Part shown: positions 46,714 to 56,885 of the stretch, one piece after another | Position numbering within the stretch: position 1 is the first letter of the stretch | Layout of the letters: each line of letters begins with the position of its first letter | Assembly: GCF_933775445.1 (NCBI RefSeq) | Contig: NC_065873.1 | Coordinates: 22,692,001-22,756,000 of the forward strand | Source of the DNA: Argentina anserina | Taxonomy: Eukaryota > Streptophyta > Magnoliopsida > Rosales > Rosaceae | Direction: 5' to 3' | Length of the DNA stretch: 64,000 nt | Notes under the pieces: generated by a model | What the model was told of the DNA's origin: nothing | Databases searched by the model: none | The model's input: only the letters and a program-made list of their open reading frames with translations | Position numbers and translations under genes: made by a program

Positions 46714-47728
46714 TCAACATTGATTGAAAAATGCTTTATGTATTATGTACAGAAGTTCATAAAAAGTATCAAACCACGAAAATAACCAAAGAGAACTAGG
46801 TAACAGAACTCACATCTATAGGGGATACCTTCAAGTCGAGAAACTCTACACTAATGACTAAGGGACCCTTGAACCCGGAATCAACAGGCCACACAAAATC
46901 ATCTTTCGTGCGAAGCTGTCTTTCATAAACTGTGCGAGAAGTACGGCTTCATTAGCGAAACAGAACTAAAATTCTCAAATGCATCAGCTACTATAATGGA
47001 ATATATCCAAAACATTTATGCGCTCAATACTTCTTTGGAGTTAGGAGAATCTCCAGTGTTATCATTAAGGCACAACAAGTAGGTGAACTTGCTATGTCAC
47101 ATACAGAACACATGTGTTCATCGAATCATGAACAAGCCATAAATATCCAATATAGATCCTTAATGTATGCAATCAACTAAAACATGACGTTATTCCAATT
47201 CTTCATTGATCCAAAACAAAACCTGGTACATTGTGACAAACACAGTACACAACAATGTAAACCAAAACAACTTAGGTTTATAAGTTATAACACAATTTGA
47301 AGCAAAGACAACCTTAAAGAGTTTGACTTAAACTAAACGTCAAAAGGATGAGAAGAGTAAGCATACCGGGGGAGGAGATGTAAGGCTGGCGGCCATTGGC
47401 GGAGCTCAAAATCCGAAGCACAAAGCGAGCGAAGGGGGGTGGTTCTTTAGACGAACGCGATTGATCGGGAAACAGATGAATGTAGAGATATCGATTCTTC
47501 TCTATAGAAAAGTACCTGATTATCGACCGACAAACAAGAATAAGACTCGAACCCAAAACCAAAAAAGACACAATCTTTTGAGGAATCAGAGAAAGGGGAT
47601 GGTGGGTAGTAGTACCAGTTCCAGTTACCGAGCTTGAAAGGCTTGGAGATTATGTAAGAGCCGGGTCCGACATTGTCAATCCGCCATTGGGCTAGTCTTG
47701 AGATGGTCTCTACTTTGTGTTCTGCCAT
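45847..47728 (-). CDS. BTB/POZ domain-containing protein (At1g55760 type)
   Basis: Four minus-strand exons join in frame: 47728-47616, 47515-47367, 46929-46814 and 46452-45847, about 327 residues, close to the Arabidopsis At1g55760 protein I recall (about 329). The N-terminal half (VETISRLAQWRIDN, FKLGNWNWYFSIEKNRYLY, DDFVWPVD, VEFLDLKV) is the MATH-like region of this family. The last exon carries the BTB/POZ fold (DVTINTAEGSLKAHKAILSA, SPVFQSMFSHDL) and a BACK-like tail ending ILTSWKPA-type. Such proteins are substrate adaptors for Cullin-3 ubiquitin ligases; the target is unknown. The start is the family MAEHKVE; an in-frame ATG 11 codons upstream (47761) exists but is not conserved in my recollection. 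Confidence 0.93.
46668..46710. repeat. (GA)n microsatellite in a BTB gene intron
   Basis: About 21 GA units in the third intron of the BTB/POZ gene. Confidence 0.92.
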
Positions 47729-47783
47729 GGCTGGCGAGATTCTCTTCTCTTCTCTTCTCACTGACTTGGTCTTGAAGGTTGTG

Positions 47784-48076
47784 TGTTAGGGATGTTGCCC
47801 TAACGTAGCAGCACTTTGAGAGAAGTGAAAAACTAAGGTGAACTAGGAAGGAAAATATTCTTAATTGATAGATTGCGGCTCAAAACCTAGCACAAAAGCA
47901 TAAATAGCGTGGAGACTGACTAGACACGTGTCAGCTGCACAACTAGTTCTAGAACCATAAATACTCAATTGAAAATACAATACAAGATAGCCCAATACAT
48001 GTGAAGCAAGATCATGCGGCCCAATTACAGAGTACTTTAGTGGCCCAATAGGATGACACTTGGTAGATTCACAACA
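47784..48076 (-). mobile_element. Probable small solo LTR upstream of the BTB gene
   Basis: On the minus strand the 293-bp segment begins TGTTGTGAATC and ends CATCCCTAACA, with a central TATA-like CTATTTATGC and a GC/AT pattern typical of short Ty1/copia or TRIM LTRs. It starts 56 bp upstream of the BTB ATG. Flanking pentamers (TTGTG and TTAAC) do not match, so the borders or the solo-LTR interpretation are uncertain. Confidence 0.5.
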
Positions 48077-48331
48077 TTAACGGCCGTTGATTGACTCCTC
48101 TGGTTGTTGTTCTCTCTGTGGGTCAATCTCTGAAGAGAATGATTTTCAGATTTTGTGAGGAGTTTGGTTTTATATGAAAACTTTTTTGGAGGTAACCTTA
48201 TCAACTATAAAGGCCCTTTTATTGGCCCCTTTAACCCAATTGACAAATAAAAGTTGGGTCGGGAGAGTTTTGATATAAACATCGTAGTTTTCACTTGAAT
48301 ATAAATTTTACAAAAAAAAGAATTTGCTAAC

Positions 48332-48516
48332 TGTTTGAAGATGAAATACTTGTATATTATTGAATGATATGGGGGCCTATATATAGGCATTTACAACACC
48401 ACAATCCCGTAGGATTCGGAGTCCTAATCTACTACGGAGATGCTAATCTATCTCCTAACAGGAAACCTATTAGGCTAAGACACACACAAGGGTAGAATAG
48501 TAATTCTCCCGGAACA
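48332..48516 (-). repeat. 3' LTR of the copia element
   Basis: 185 bp, TGTTTGAAGATG...CCCGGAACA on the plus strand. Identical to the 5' LTR except A versus G near position 8. Confidence 0.95.
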
Positions 48517-48526
48517 CTCCCCCTTG
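48517..48526 (-). other. Polypurine tract of the copia element
   Basis: On the minus strand CAAGGGGGAG lies directly before the 3' LTR. Confidence 0.85.
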
Positions 48527-48703
48527 TGTCGCATGCCTAGGTTGCATGGTGCACACATTGTTGCCTCGGTAAAAACCTTGTCAAGCAAAACAAAAACCTC
48601 TTGGGTAAAACAAAAGCTTGATCGAAGGGAAAAAGAGCACAACGCACCAACTACTTAAGGATCTTAACATGTGATGTAGACTCCCCCTGAAGTCTACCAA
48701 ACT

Positions 48704-51700
48704 CTAGTGTTCCGATAAACGACGCATGCCAATGCTCTTCACATGTTTCACAAAAGTAGATTTAGGCAAAGACTTGGTGAACAAATCCGCAACATTGGAT
48801 TCTGAACTCACTTGATTGATCTGAACATTCAAGAACTTCTGTTGTTGAACGTTGTAGAAGAACTTAGGCGAAATATGCTTGGTGTTGTCTCCCTTGATGA
48901 AACCTAACTTCGTCTGCTCTATGCAAGCAGCATTATCTTCATAAATGCACGTAGGTTGATCAGTTGTAGAGACTAATCCACAAGAATCACGAATATGGCG
49001 AACAAGTGATCGTAGCCAAACACATTCTTTCACTGCTTCATGGAGAGCGATGATCTCCGCGTGATTCGAAGAAGTAGCAACAAGAGATTGCTTTGTGGAT
49101 CTCCAAGATATCGCCGTATTCCCAATGGTAAACACATAACCGGTTTGAGAACGAGCCTTGTGAGGGTCAGAGAGGTACCCTGCGTCGGCATAACCAACTA
49201 ACAAGTTGTTTGGAGTCTTTGCATCGGGGGAAAGAGCTGCACGGGACCGGTGGCTGCTCTCGGCACCGCGCACGGTCTCCACGCCATGGCGGCCGGCGGC
49301 GTCGCTGCGGCGTACGGCGGCAAGGCCGGGGTCGGTGACGGCGGTGGTGTGGGGAGATACCGTGGCGGTGTTCTCTCTGCAATAGGGGTAGAACAATCCC
49401 ATGTCAAGGGAACCTTTCAAGTATCGAAACAAATGCTTGATTCCATTCCAATGACGTAGCGTAGGTGCGGAGCTAAATCTAGCCAATAAGTTCACTGCGA
49501 AAGATATGTCCGGTCTAGTGCATTGAGCAAGATACAATAGTGCCCCAATCGCACTAAGGTATGGAACTTCAAGACCAAGAACGTCTTCATCATCCTCTTT
49601 AGGACGGAAGGGATCCTTCTTGATATCTAGACTTCGGACGACCATGGGAGTAGACAATGGACTGCATAGATCCATATTGAAACGTCGAAACATCTTCTGC
49701 GTGTAATTTGACTGATGCACTAAGATGCCGTCGGCCCTATGCACAAGCTCAAGGCCGAGACAGAATTTCATCCTCCCTAGGTCTTTCATCTCAAATTCCG
49801 ACTTCAGATAAGACACGGTCTCTTCAATCTCATCAAGAGTGCCGATTATGTTCATGTCATCAACGTAGACCGCAACGATGACGAATCCGGAATTTGTCTT
49901 TCGTATGAACACGCATGGGCATAGTTCATCATTCTTGTAACCCCTTCTCACCAAGTATTGATGCAACCGATTGTACCACATTCTTCCGGATTGCTTTAAC
50001 CCGTACAACGAACGACGTAATCTGACTGCATGAGCACTCCGTGGTCTGGAGGCACTTGATGGAGGTAAAGGTAGTCCCTCAGGAGCTTTCATGTATATCT
50101 CTGCGTCAAGATCCCCATAGAGATAAGCTGTGACCACATCCATAAGCTGCATGTTTAGTCTTTCGAACACTACCAGACTAATAAGGTAGCGGAAGGTAAT
50201 GATGTCCATAACAGGAGAATAAGTCTCTTCATAGTCAATACCAGGTCGTTGTGAGAATCCTTGCGCCACGAGTCTTGCCTTATAACGCACGATCTCGTTC
50301 ATCTCATTTCGCTTACGAACGAAGACCCATTTATGTCCAACAGGTTTGACATCTCTTGGAGTCAATTCAACCTTTCCGAAGACTTCTCGCTTCGCTAATG
50401 AGTCAAGTTCTGCCTGGATTGCTTCCTTCCACTTCGGCCAATCTGCTCTGCGTTCGCATTCAGCTACAGAGCGAGGTTCAACGTCGTCTTCAGATATGAT
50501 CTCAAGTGCGACGGAATAAGCGAAAACGTCATCAATGCATGTGGTGGCTCGGTTTCGGACCGACTGCTCACTTGTGTAGTTCACTGATATTTCGTTGTTC
50601 TCTGGCATCAAACAAGGTTCCATAGCGTCCCACGGAAACACTTGAGTTGATTCATGGACATAGCTGTAATCAGAGACAACTTCATACGATGGTGATTCAT
50701 CGTTGATGACGCGATGTGCCTTAGTCATTCGCTTCTTTCTAGGTTTTGAATCCCTAGAGTTTATCGGTCTTCCCCTTTTTCTTTGAGGAGCCGAGGCCGA
50801 AGCTGCTCCATGCTGGGCCATCTCAGCATCGTCGCCACAAGGGGCGCCGGCAACACCACGGCGTACGGTGGTGCCGCCGTCGGCCTCCGTCCCACTGTCA
50901 GGGGCGGTGCCAACGTTGCTAGGTCCAGGAGCTTGTCTTCCACGCCCGTATTTCGGGACATCCAACCGTGCCGGTACGTTCGCAGCGGGTATGTTTGATC
51001 TCGTCACTTTAGCAATATCTACAAAGCCGTCGGGCATCGAATCCGCGACTTTCTAGAGGTCGATAATGCGTTGCACTTCTAACTCACTTTGAGCAGTGCG
51101 GGGATCATAATGAGACATAGTGGGGACACACCACGTCAATTCCTGACGTTCATTTGGAATGATAACATTCCCATCTCCCCCTAACGACGGGAAACATGTC
51201 TCATCAAAGTGACAATCTGCAAATCTTGCAGTAAAGAGATCTCCGGTGGTTGGTTCTAAGTAGCGGACAATCGTTGGGGAATTATAGCCAACATAGATAC
51301 CTAATCGTCTCTGAGGACCCATCTTAGTACGCAGCGGAGGCGTAATAGGCACATAAACGGCGCAACCAAAGATGCGTAAGTGTGAAATATTGGGTTCGTA
51401 ACCAGTTACCATCTGGTACGCACTAAACGCTTGGTTAGCCGCGGGTCGGAAACGAATGAGTGTCGCTGCATGCAACACTGCATATCCCCACGCAGAGACC
51501 GGCAGGTTAGTACCCATAACCATTGCCCGAGCAACAAGCTGAATACGCTTGATGGTAGCCTCTGCTAGACCGTTCTGTGAATGAACATGAGGAACGGGAT
51601 GTTCAACTTCGATCCCAATAGACATGCAGTAATCATCAAAAGTTTTGGAGGTGAATTCTCCAGCATTATCCAAACGAATGGATTTGATAGTATAATCGGG

Positions 51701-52690
51701 GTGGTGAGCCCGAAGTTTGATGATCTCAGCTAATAACTTAGCAAATGCAGCATTCCTTGTGGATAGCAATGCGACGTGTGACCAACGCGTCGATGCATCA
51801 ACCAATACCATAAAATATCGAAAAGGTCCGCATTCTGGTTGAATAGGTCCACAAATGTCACCTTGGATACGTTGTAAGAATGGAATGTTCTCGGTTGAAG
51901 TCTTAGCAAAAGAAGGATTTCCTTGAAATTTAGCAAGAGAACAAGCTTTGCAAAACGAGCGATGGGCATCAGAAATTGCCATGGAGGCATGTGAAAGCAC
52001 GGGAGGCATCACAAGCTCCTGTGAAGGAGGGGATGCCGCCACCGACGGCATGAAAGACGTGGAGCTGCCGAGTGAGGCATGCTCGGCCTCACCATGCGGT
52101 GCATGGGTCGGCACGGCCTCACCGTGCGGAGCACGGGTGAGGTGATCCTCCAATCGCTTCCGGGACTTGAAAAATGGATGACCATGTGAATTCTTAAGAA
52201 TTCTAATCATCATATCACGTCCAGGGTGCCCGAGACGGGCATGCCAAAGCATATAAGAGTCTGAATCACAAAAGTTGCGTTCAACCGCATATGATTCAAA
52301 GATTCGAATGGAAGTAAGATACAAACCATTCCCAAGACTCTTCATCTTCTCTAAGATGCGGCGATGGCCTGCTTTCTCAGAGGTAACGCAAAGATATTCC
52401 TCTCCATTCTCAACATAAGTATCGAGGTGAAAACCATTGGCACGTATGTCCTTAAAACTTAGCAAGGTGCGGGGAGACTTCGGCGCATAAAGAGCGTCTA
52501 CGACGTTAAGAGTCGTACCATTAGGCAACATGAAAGAAGCAGTGCCTCTTCCTTGAATGATGGATTTCGAGCCAATCATTGTAGTCATCGAAGAAGTCGA
52601 AAACACTAGATCCGTGAACAACTGCCTGTGCCGTAGGACAGTGTGGGTGGTTCCGCAATCAGCTAGACATTCGATTTCACCGCGGGACAT
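48704..52690 (-). CDS. Copia pol: protease-integrase-RT-RNase H, with one in-frame TAG
   Basis: The frame opens at ATG 52690 and runs to 48704, broken only by TAG at 51053-51055. The first part (545 residues) holds a protease motif LADCGTTHT, the integrase HH..CC finger (WHARLGHPG ... CKACSLAKF) and the D-D-E core (GDICGP, RLDNAGEF, NGLAEATIKR). The second part (777 residues from Met 51037) holds RT with YVDDMNI and RNase H (GYADAGY, SSNHAE, YEDNAA). The protease has DCG in place of the usual D-S/T-G, so its activity is uncertain, though Cys at this position is known to me from other plant copia copies. GC-rich in-frame inserts sit at about 49215-49385 (before RNase H), 50775-50960 (start of RT) and 51985-52165 (inside the integrase zinc finger). 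The TAG between integrase and RT may be inactivating or read through. Confidence 0.9.
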
Positions 52691-53657
52691 CTACAAAATG
52701 ACAATTAAGAGAGTCAGCGACACGGGAACAATTCTATACAATACGCCGTAGGATATTGTAAGAAAGGGAATCGGAACGAAGGTCGATCCCATCGAATGTA
52801 TCACATGGCAATAGTACTACATTCTTCAACTAAAGAGTTGGAAATCATGGTATTGAAGCAGTGAAATACCAAACAGTAAACGAGGGTGGTATAAACCATC
52901 CAAAAATGGTGTGGAAACACACACGAAGAGTACCGGTGAGTGCATATAACGGACTTGGAGAAAACCGGAAAAACAAACCGGAAAACCATGTCAAAAGAAC
53001 TCTAAACCGGGTGAATTTTGAACGAGGAAAACGTGGCAGCAGGGGCTGCTGCAATATGCCGGAAGAATCACGAGAAAACGACGAAAAAAATCGTCGAAAA
53101 ACTCGGTGGAAAACCGGCGGCACCTATTTCCGGAAAAACCGGTCGGCGGCTGTCGAAACTGGCCGGTATGGAGGCCGGGACTTCAGGTCCGACAGGGGAC
53201 GCCGGCAGGAGCCGAGTGGCGGTGCCGGAAACGCCGGGAAATGGCCGGAAGACGGCGAATACGCCGGCAAAACGTGCCGGAAATGCCGGAATAGTAACCG
53301 GGGCCGGCCAAGGCAAAACGACGTCGATTTTCGACGTTCCGAGGTTCGTTTTCCGAATTTTAAGTTCCAAATTCACAATGTAGTGCTATTGGGGTCCCAT
53401 GTGACCCAAAAGCGTCCAATTTAAAAACCACGTGAGTTGCACACGTTGATCATCATGCTAAGTGTCGGATAAATAAAATTCTCAAAGAGATCGTCTTGTA
53501 AGCAAGAAATGAGAAATTTTATTGAATGCCAATCTTTAATACATCACACATAAACTCCTAATTCCAAAATCAAAAGACTATTACAAAGTCAATGAAAATA
53601 ACAATGGCGGTCGGCCATAACAATACTTGAATCATAATGCTAAAGAAGCGAAAACGA
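52691..53657 (-). other. Spacer between copia gag and pol
   Basis: A 967-bp segment with no minus-strand frame continuing gag or pol. Its left half (53030-53330) is rich in GCCGG/CCGGA motifs. On the opposite strand there is an open frame of 187 codons (52861-53424) that is Arg/Gly/Asn-rich and probably a by-product of composition. The segment ends, in minus orientation, in TCATTTTGTAG directly before the pol ATG, which resembles a 3' splice site, so it may be an intron or part of one. Confidence 0.5.
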
Positions 53658-54725
53658 CTAATCAAAGTCGGGAGTATCCATGGTAGCAACCGGAGGCCTA
53701 GCTTTAGAAGCAAGGGGCTCGGGTTTCATGGAGATATGGTGAGTCTCGATCTCATGGTCCTCATCCACATGATTCGATTCGGGTTGTAGAAACTTCTTGT
53801 AGGCGGAGTAAGCCTTGATCATCTCTTTGCTAGCGCGACAATCGCGATTAAAGTGCTTAAAGGAGCCACATTTGAAGCATGGAGACATGCCATTACCGGA
53901 AGTGGAGGCATTAGGAGGTGCACGGCCTCCTTGGAGTGTGGGACGGTGACGGCCTCCCCCTGAGGGTGCGGCGCCGCCACCATCACGGGTCCATGTATTG
54001 GACCGAGGCCGAGATCGGCCTTGTTGCCTCCCACTACGAGAGTTGTTATTTTGGTGCTGATATGGAGCGTTCCTTGATTGATTCTTTTGCTTAGGAGCTT
54101 TCCCATAGTTAGCTTGTGGCGTAGAAATTCTTTTAGTGCCAACAGGTCTATTGTTGTTGTTGAGGAGAATCTCAGAATGTCTCTCCTTCTTAGCTAAGAG
54201 TGCCATTAGGTCGGCAAAAGACCGGATCTTCCCTTCCTCTACATGAGTGCGGTACGTATGAGCTTGAACCTCATAGTTGATTGGAAACGTGTCCAATGTC
54301 TTATTGAGAAGATCTAGGTCGGTCTTGATGACACCAACAATGCCAAGATCGGATTGCAAGCATAGCATATCCTGATTGAAATCATCCACTCTCTTATAGT
54401 CCAATAGACGGATGTTATCCCATCTAACGGTCAATTCAGGAAGGAGCTTATCATGAACGTTGTTGTACCGCAAGCGTAGTTTGTCCCATAATTCTTTAGG
54501 ATCTTTTATGTTCAAGTATTGCCTCTTGAGAGTTGCATGGATGTGACGTCTCATAAAAATGAGAGTCTGAGTCTTAGCCATGGGTGGGAAATCAGCAGGA
54601 GGGTCGGCAAACATGCCTTCAATCCCTCGGCTCTCGAAAGCGAGTTCCATGTCGGAAACCCAGCGGTGGTATTCCTTTCCTTCTAGATCAAGAAGGCCAA
54701 ATTCCGGTCGAGATGGCGATGACAT
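53658..54725 (-). CDS. Copia gag
   Basis: 355 residues. Residues about 10-190 match the copia-type gag (LEGKEYHRWVSDMELAF near the start, then WDKLRLRYNN, a UBN2-like fold). The C-terminal part holds a basic Asn/Gln/Arg-rich stretch, a GC-rich Gly/Pro segment (about 53915-54010) and one CCHC knuckle (CFKCGSFKHFNRDC). It binds and packages element RNA in virus-like particles. Unlike most plant copia elements, gag is closed by its own stop and lies in a separate ORF from pol. Its ATG directly follows GTGTTTGTAG, similar to the sequence before the pol ATG. Confidence 0.9.
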   Translation of the reverse strand: MSSPSRPEFGLLDLEGKEYHRWVSDMELAFESRGIEGMFADPPADFPPMAKTQTLIFMRRHIHATLKRQYLNIKDPKELWDKLRLRYNNVHDKLLPELTVRWDNIRLLDYKRVDDFNQDMLCLQSDLGIVGVIKTDLDLLNKTLDTFPINYEVQAHTYRTHVEEGKIRSFADLMALLAKKERHSEILLNNNNRPVGTKRISTPQANYGKAPKQKNQSRNAPYQHQNNNSRSGRQQGRSRPRSNTWTRDGGGAAPSGGGRHRPTLQGGRAPPNASTSGNGMSPCFKCGSFKHFNRDCRASKEMIKAYSAYKKFLQPESNHVDEDHEIETHHISMKPEPLASKARPPVATMDTPDFD

Positions 54726-55173
54726 CTACAAACACGAATACGGAATCGATTAGATTCAAGTATAATAGGAATTAGAAGGGGTGACGTATATGGTCACAAG
54801 AAAAATCGATGCAAACGGCGATACTCATGATCGCACCCAAAACAGCGGTGCACTCAGGCGACCACACGAAAATCGATTAACTTCCCTTTCAAAACAATCG
54901 TGACTCCCCCAGGACCGTCACACAGAAAACATCGACCAAGAGGGGAAACCCATCCCTCTATAGTCTCATCGGCGTTATAAGAAAGGCCGGAATTAAGACA
55001 AGAAGAAGGCTAATAGCGCCCGATATAATATATCTATACGTTCAAAAGCGGGAACGTTTATAAAAATTTACCTTGGGAGGTTTGTAGTATACGGGAGTAG
55101 CTTCTCTTGAGCGAAGTCCTTGCTTGTGATTTTCACGTCTCTTGCGTGAATATGCGGGAGGAGCAATTTTGAA

Positions 55174-55360
55174 TGCTTTGAGGCGAGCGGCGAGCGGCGA
55201 GCAGCGAGCGGCGAGCGGCGAGCGGCGAGCAGCGAGTGCGGCGAGCGGCGAATGCGGCGAGCGGCGAATGCGGCGAGCGGCGAATGCGGCGAGCGGCGAA
55301 TGCGGCGAACGGCGAGCGGCGAACAGCGAGCGGCGAATGCGGCGAGCGGCGAGCAGCAGG
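55174..55360 (-). repeat. GC-rich minisatellite in the copia 5' leader
   Basis: Tandem GCGAGCGGCGA / GCGAATGCG units (7-bp core GAGCGGC and a 16-bp higher-order unit) fill most of the leader between the 5' LTR and gag. Several long plus-strand frames here are only translations of the repeat. Confidence 0.9.
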
Positions 55361-55518
55361 GCTGCGGGCAGGGGCTGCAGGGCTGCGGAGGCTTGCGAGG
55401 GGCAGGGGCTGCGAGGGCAGGCAGGGGCTGCGGCGGCAGGGGGGCTGGAGGGAAGAAGAGAAAAAAATTTCGGAAGGCTCTAAAAGATTCAGGGTTTTAG
55501 GGCTTCGTGCTGATAACG

Positions 55519-55703
55519 TGTTTGAGGATGAAATACTTGTATATTATTGAATGATATGGGGGCCTATATATAGGCATTTACAACACCACAATCCCGTAGG
55601 ATTCGGAGTCCTAATCTACTACGGAGATGCTAATCTATCTCCTAACAGGAAACCTATTAGGCTAAGACACACACAAGGGTAGAATAGTAATTCTCCCGGA
55701 ACA
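55519..55703 (-). repeat. 5' LTR of the copia element
   Basis: 185 bp, TGTTTGAGGATG...CCCGGAACA on the plus strand. It is followed by CTAAC, matching the pentamer before the 3' LTR. In minus orientation the LTR end is followed by CGTTATCAGCACGAAGCCC, which probably contains the primer binding site; I could not assign the tRNA. Confidence 0.93.
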
Positions 55704-55708
55704 CTAAC

Positions 55709-56263
55709 TAAATTGTATGGAATCAGGTATGAGACCAAAATATTTAAAAATGCGAAAGTAATTCTTTTTTAAATGTTTAGAAGTGTGGGAAGCATAGATA
55801 ATAATATATATATATTATAAATAAATAAATATCCTAAGCAAAATAAGGGCATTCTCAATTCAACGAGCATCCTTGCTTGAGCTGGTTCTATCAAAATTAT
55901 ATTTTATTTTCTTGCTGCACTTCCTCTTTTGCCCTTCTCCTTCATCCAAATGAGACTTTCTTCCTCACCCATATATGGTACTCTCCTCCTCAACTTCAAA
56001 TCATAAACGCCAGCTCCTATATTTTACCTTGTAAGGAAAAAGAAAGAATTCAATTGCTTCAATAGATCGAGTTCAACCCAAATCAAGAATTTCAACTTCA
56101 ACCCAGATCCAGTTTCATTGCTTCATTATACTGATGATAGAGCTTGTTTGAACTATCAAGAGTGATGCTCTTGATTGGATGGTGGAATCGTTTGCAAGAG
56201 GAAATCTATTAGGGTGATTAAACCAATTTGAGTTTTTGACGAATTGATTTGAGAAAGTGCGGT
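55709..56263. other. Intergenic DNA between copia and LINE insertions
   Basis: AT-rich host sequence of about 550 bp with no supported gene. Its right end TTTGAGAAAGTGCGG is one copy of the LINE target-site duplication. Confidence 0.55.
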
Positions 56264-56288
56264 TTTTTTTTTAAAAGAGGAAAATGAA

Positions 56289-56885
56289 TTAAAACTTGAA
56301 ACATCTGGAGCAAGCAGAGTTTACAACATCAAATAATAAAGCTCTAGAAGCCTCCCTAGGAACTTTCTCAATCCAACAAGCCGGCGAAGAATGACCTAGA
56401 TCAGCTAGAGCATCAGCAACAAAATTAGTTTCCCTAAAAACATGTCGAAAGCTAATGTATCTAAATTGGGCAGCTAGGACTTTAATATCCCTAATAATCA
56501 CAAGGAGCCTCCATGGAGGTTGTATAACTCCATTAACTGCATCAATGACCATCTTTGCGTCACCTTCAACATCCACCGAGTGAAAGCCACGTTCCAGAGT
56601 TACTTTCAAACTGTTCCTCAACGCCATAGCTTCAGCAATAGGAACCGAGGTGCATCCGAAAGAAGTGGCAGCTGCATAGATTGGCTGACCGTCTTCACCC
56701 CTCAAGATGAATCCTCCAGCGGCTGAATCATTTCTAACTGAACCATCAAAATTTATCTTTACTCTGTTTCTAGGAGGATTTTGCCATTTAATAATGGCTG
56801 AGGATGGTTGAGATATAATCCCCCTAGAAATGGAGTTTTCAGTCACAGCTGCAGCGAGGAAATTTGCTGCACTTGATATGAGCAC
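56289..56885 (-). pseudogene. LINE RNase H-like domain, detached from ORF2
   Basis: About 198 residues with the RVT_3/RNase H-like pattern: VKINFDGSVRND, then AEAMALRNSLK, VEGDAKMVIDAVNG and HVFRETNFVADALADLGH. This is the C-terminal domain of plant L1-type ORF2, cut off from the reverse transcriptase by the insert at about 56886-58722. It lacks its own start and is not expected to be expressed alone. Confidence 0.85.

Larger units (their letters stand above)
48332..55703 (-). mobile_element. Complete Ty1/copia LTR retrotransposon
   Basis: Two 185-bp LTRs (48332-48516 and 55519-55703) differ by one base and are flanked by CTAAC on both sides (48327-48331 and 55704-55708), a perfect target-site duplication. 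The minus-strand interior holds a 5' leader with a GC-rich minisatellite, gag, a spacer of nearly 1 kb, and pol in the copia order protease-integrase-RT-RNase H. One LTR substitution in 185 bp indicates very recent insertion. Several GC-rich in-frame segments interrupt the usual domain spacing. Confidence 0.96.

Noticed and set aside
52861..53424. 187-residue plus-strand frame as a host or accessory gene
   Set aside because: It lies antisense inside the copia spacer, is compositionally biased by GCCGG-rich DNA and shows no domain; kept only as a low-priority finding.
55142..55550. Three overlapping plus-strand frames rich in Arg/Ala/Ser/Gly
   Set aside because: They are translations of the GAGCGGC minisatellite in all three frames.
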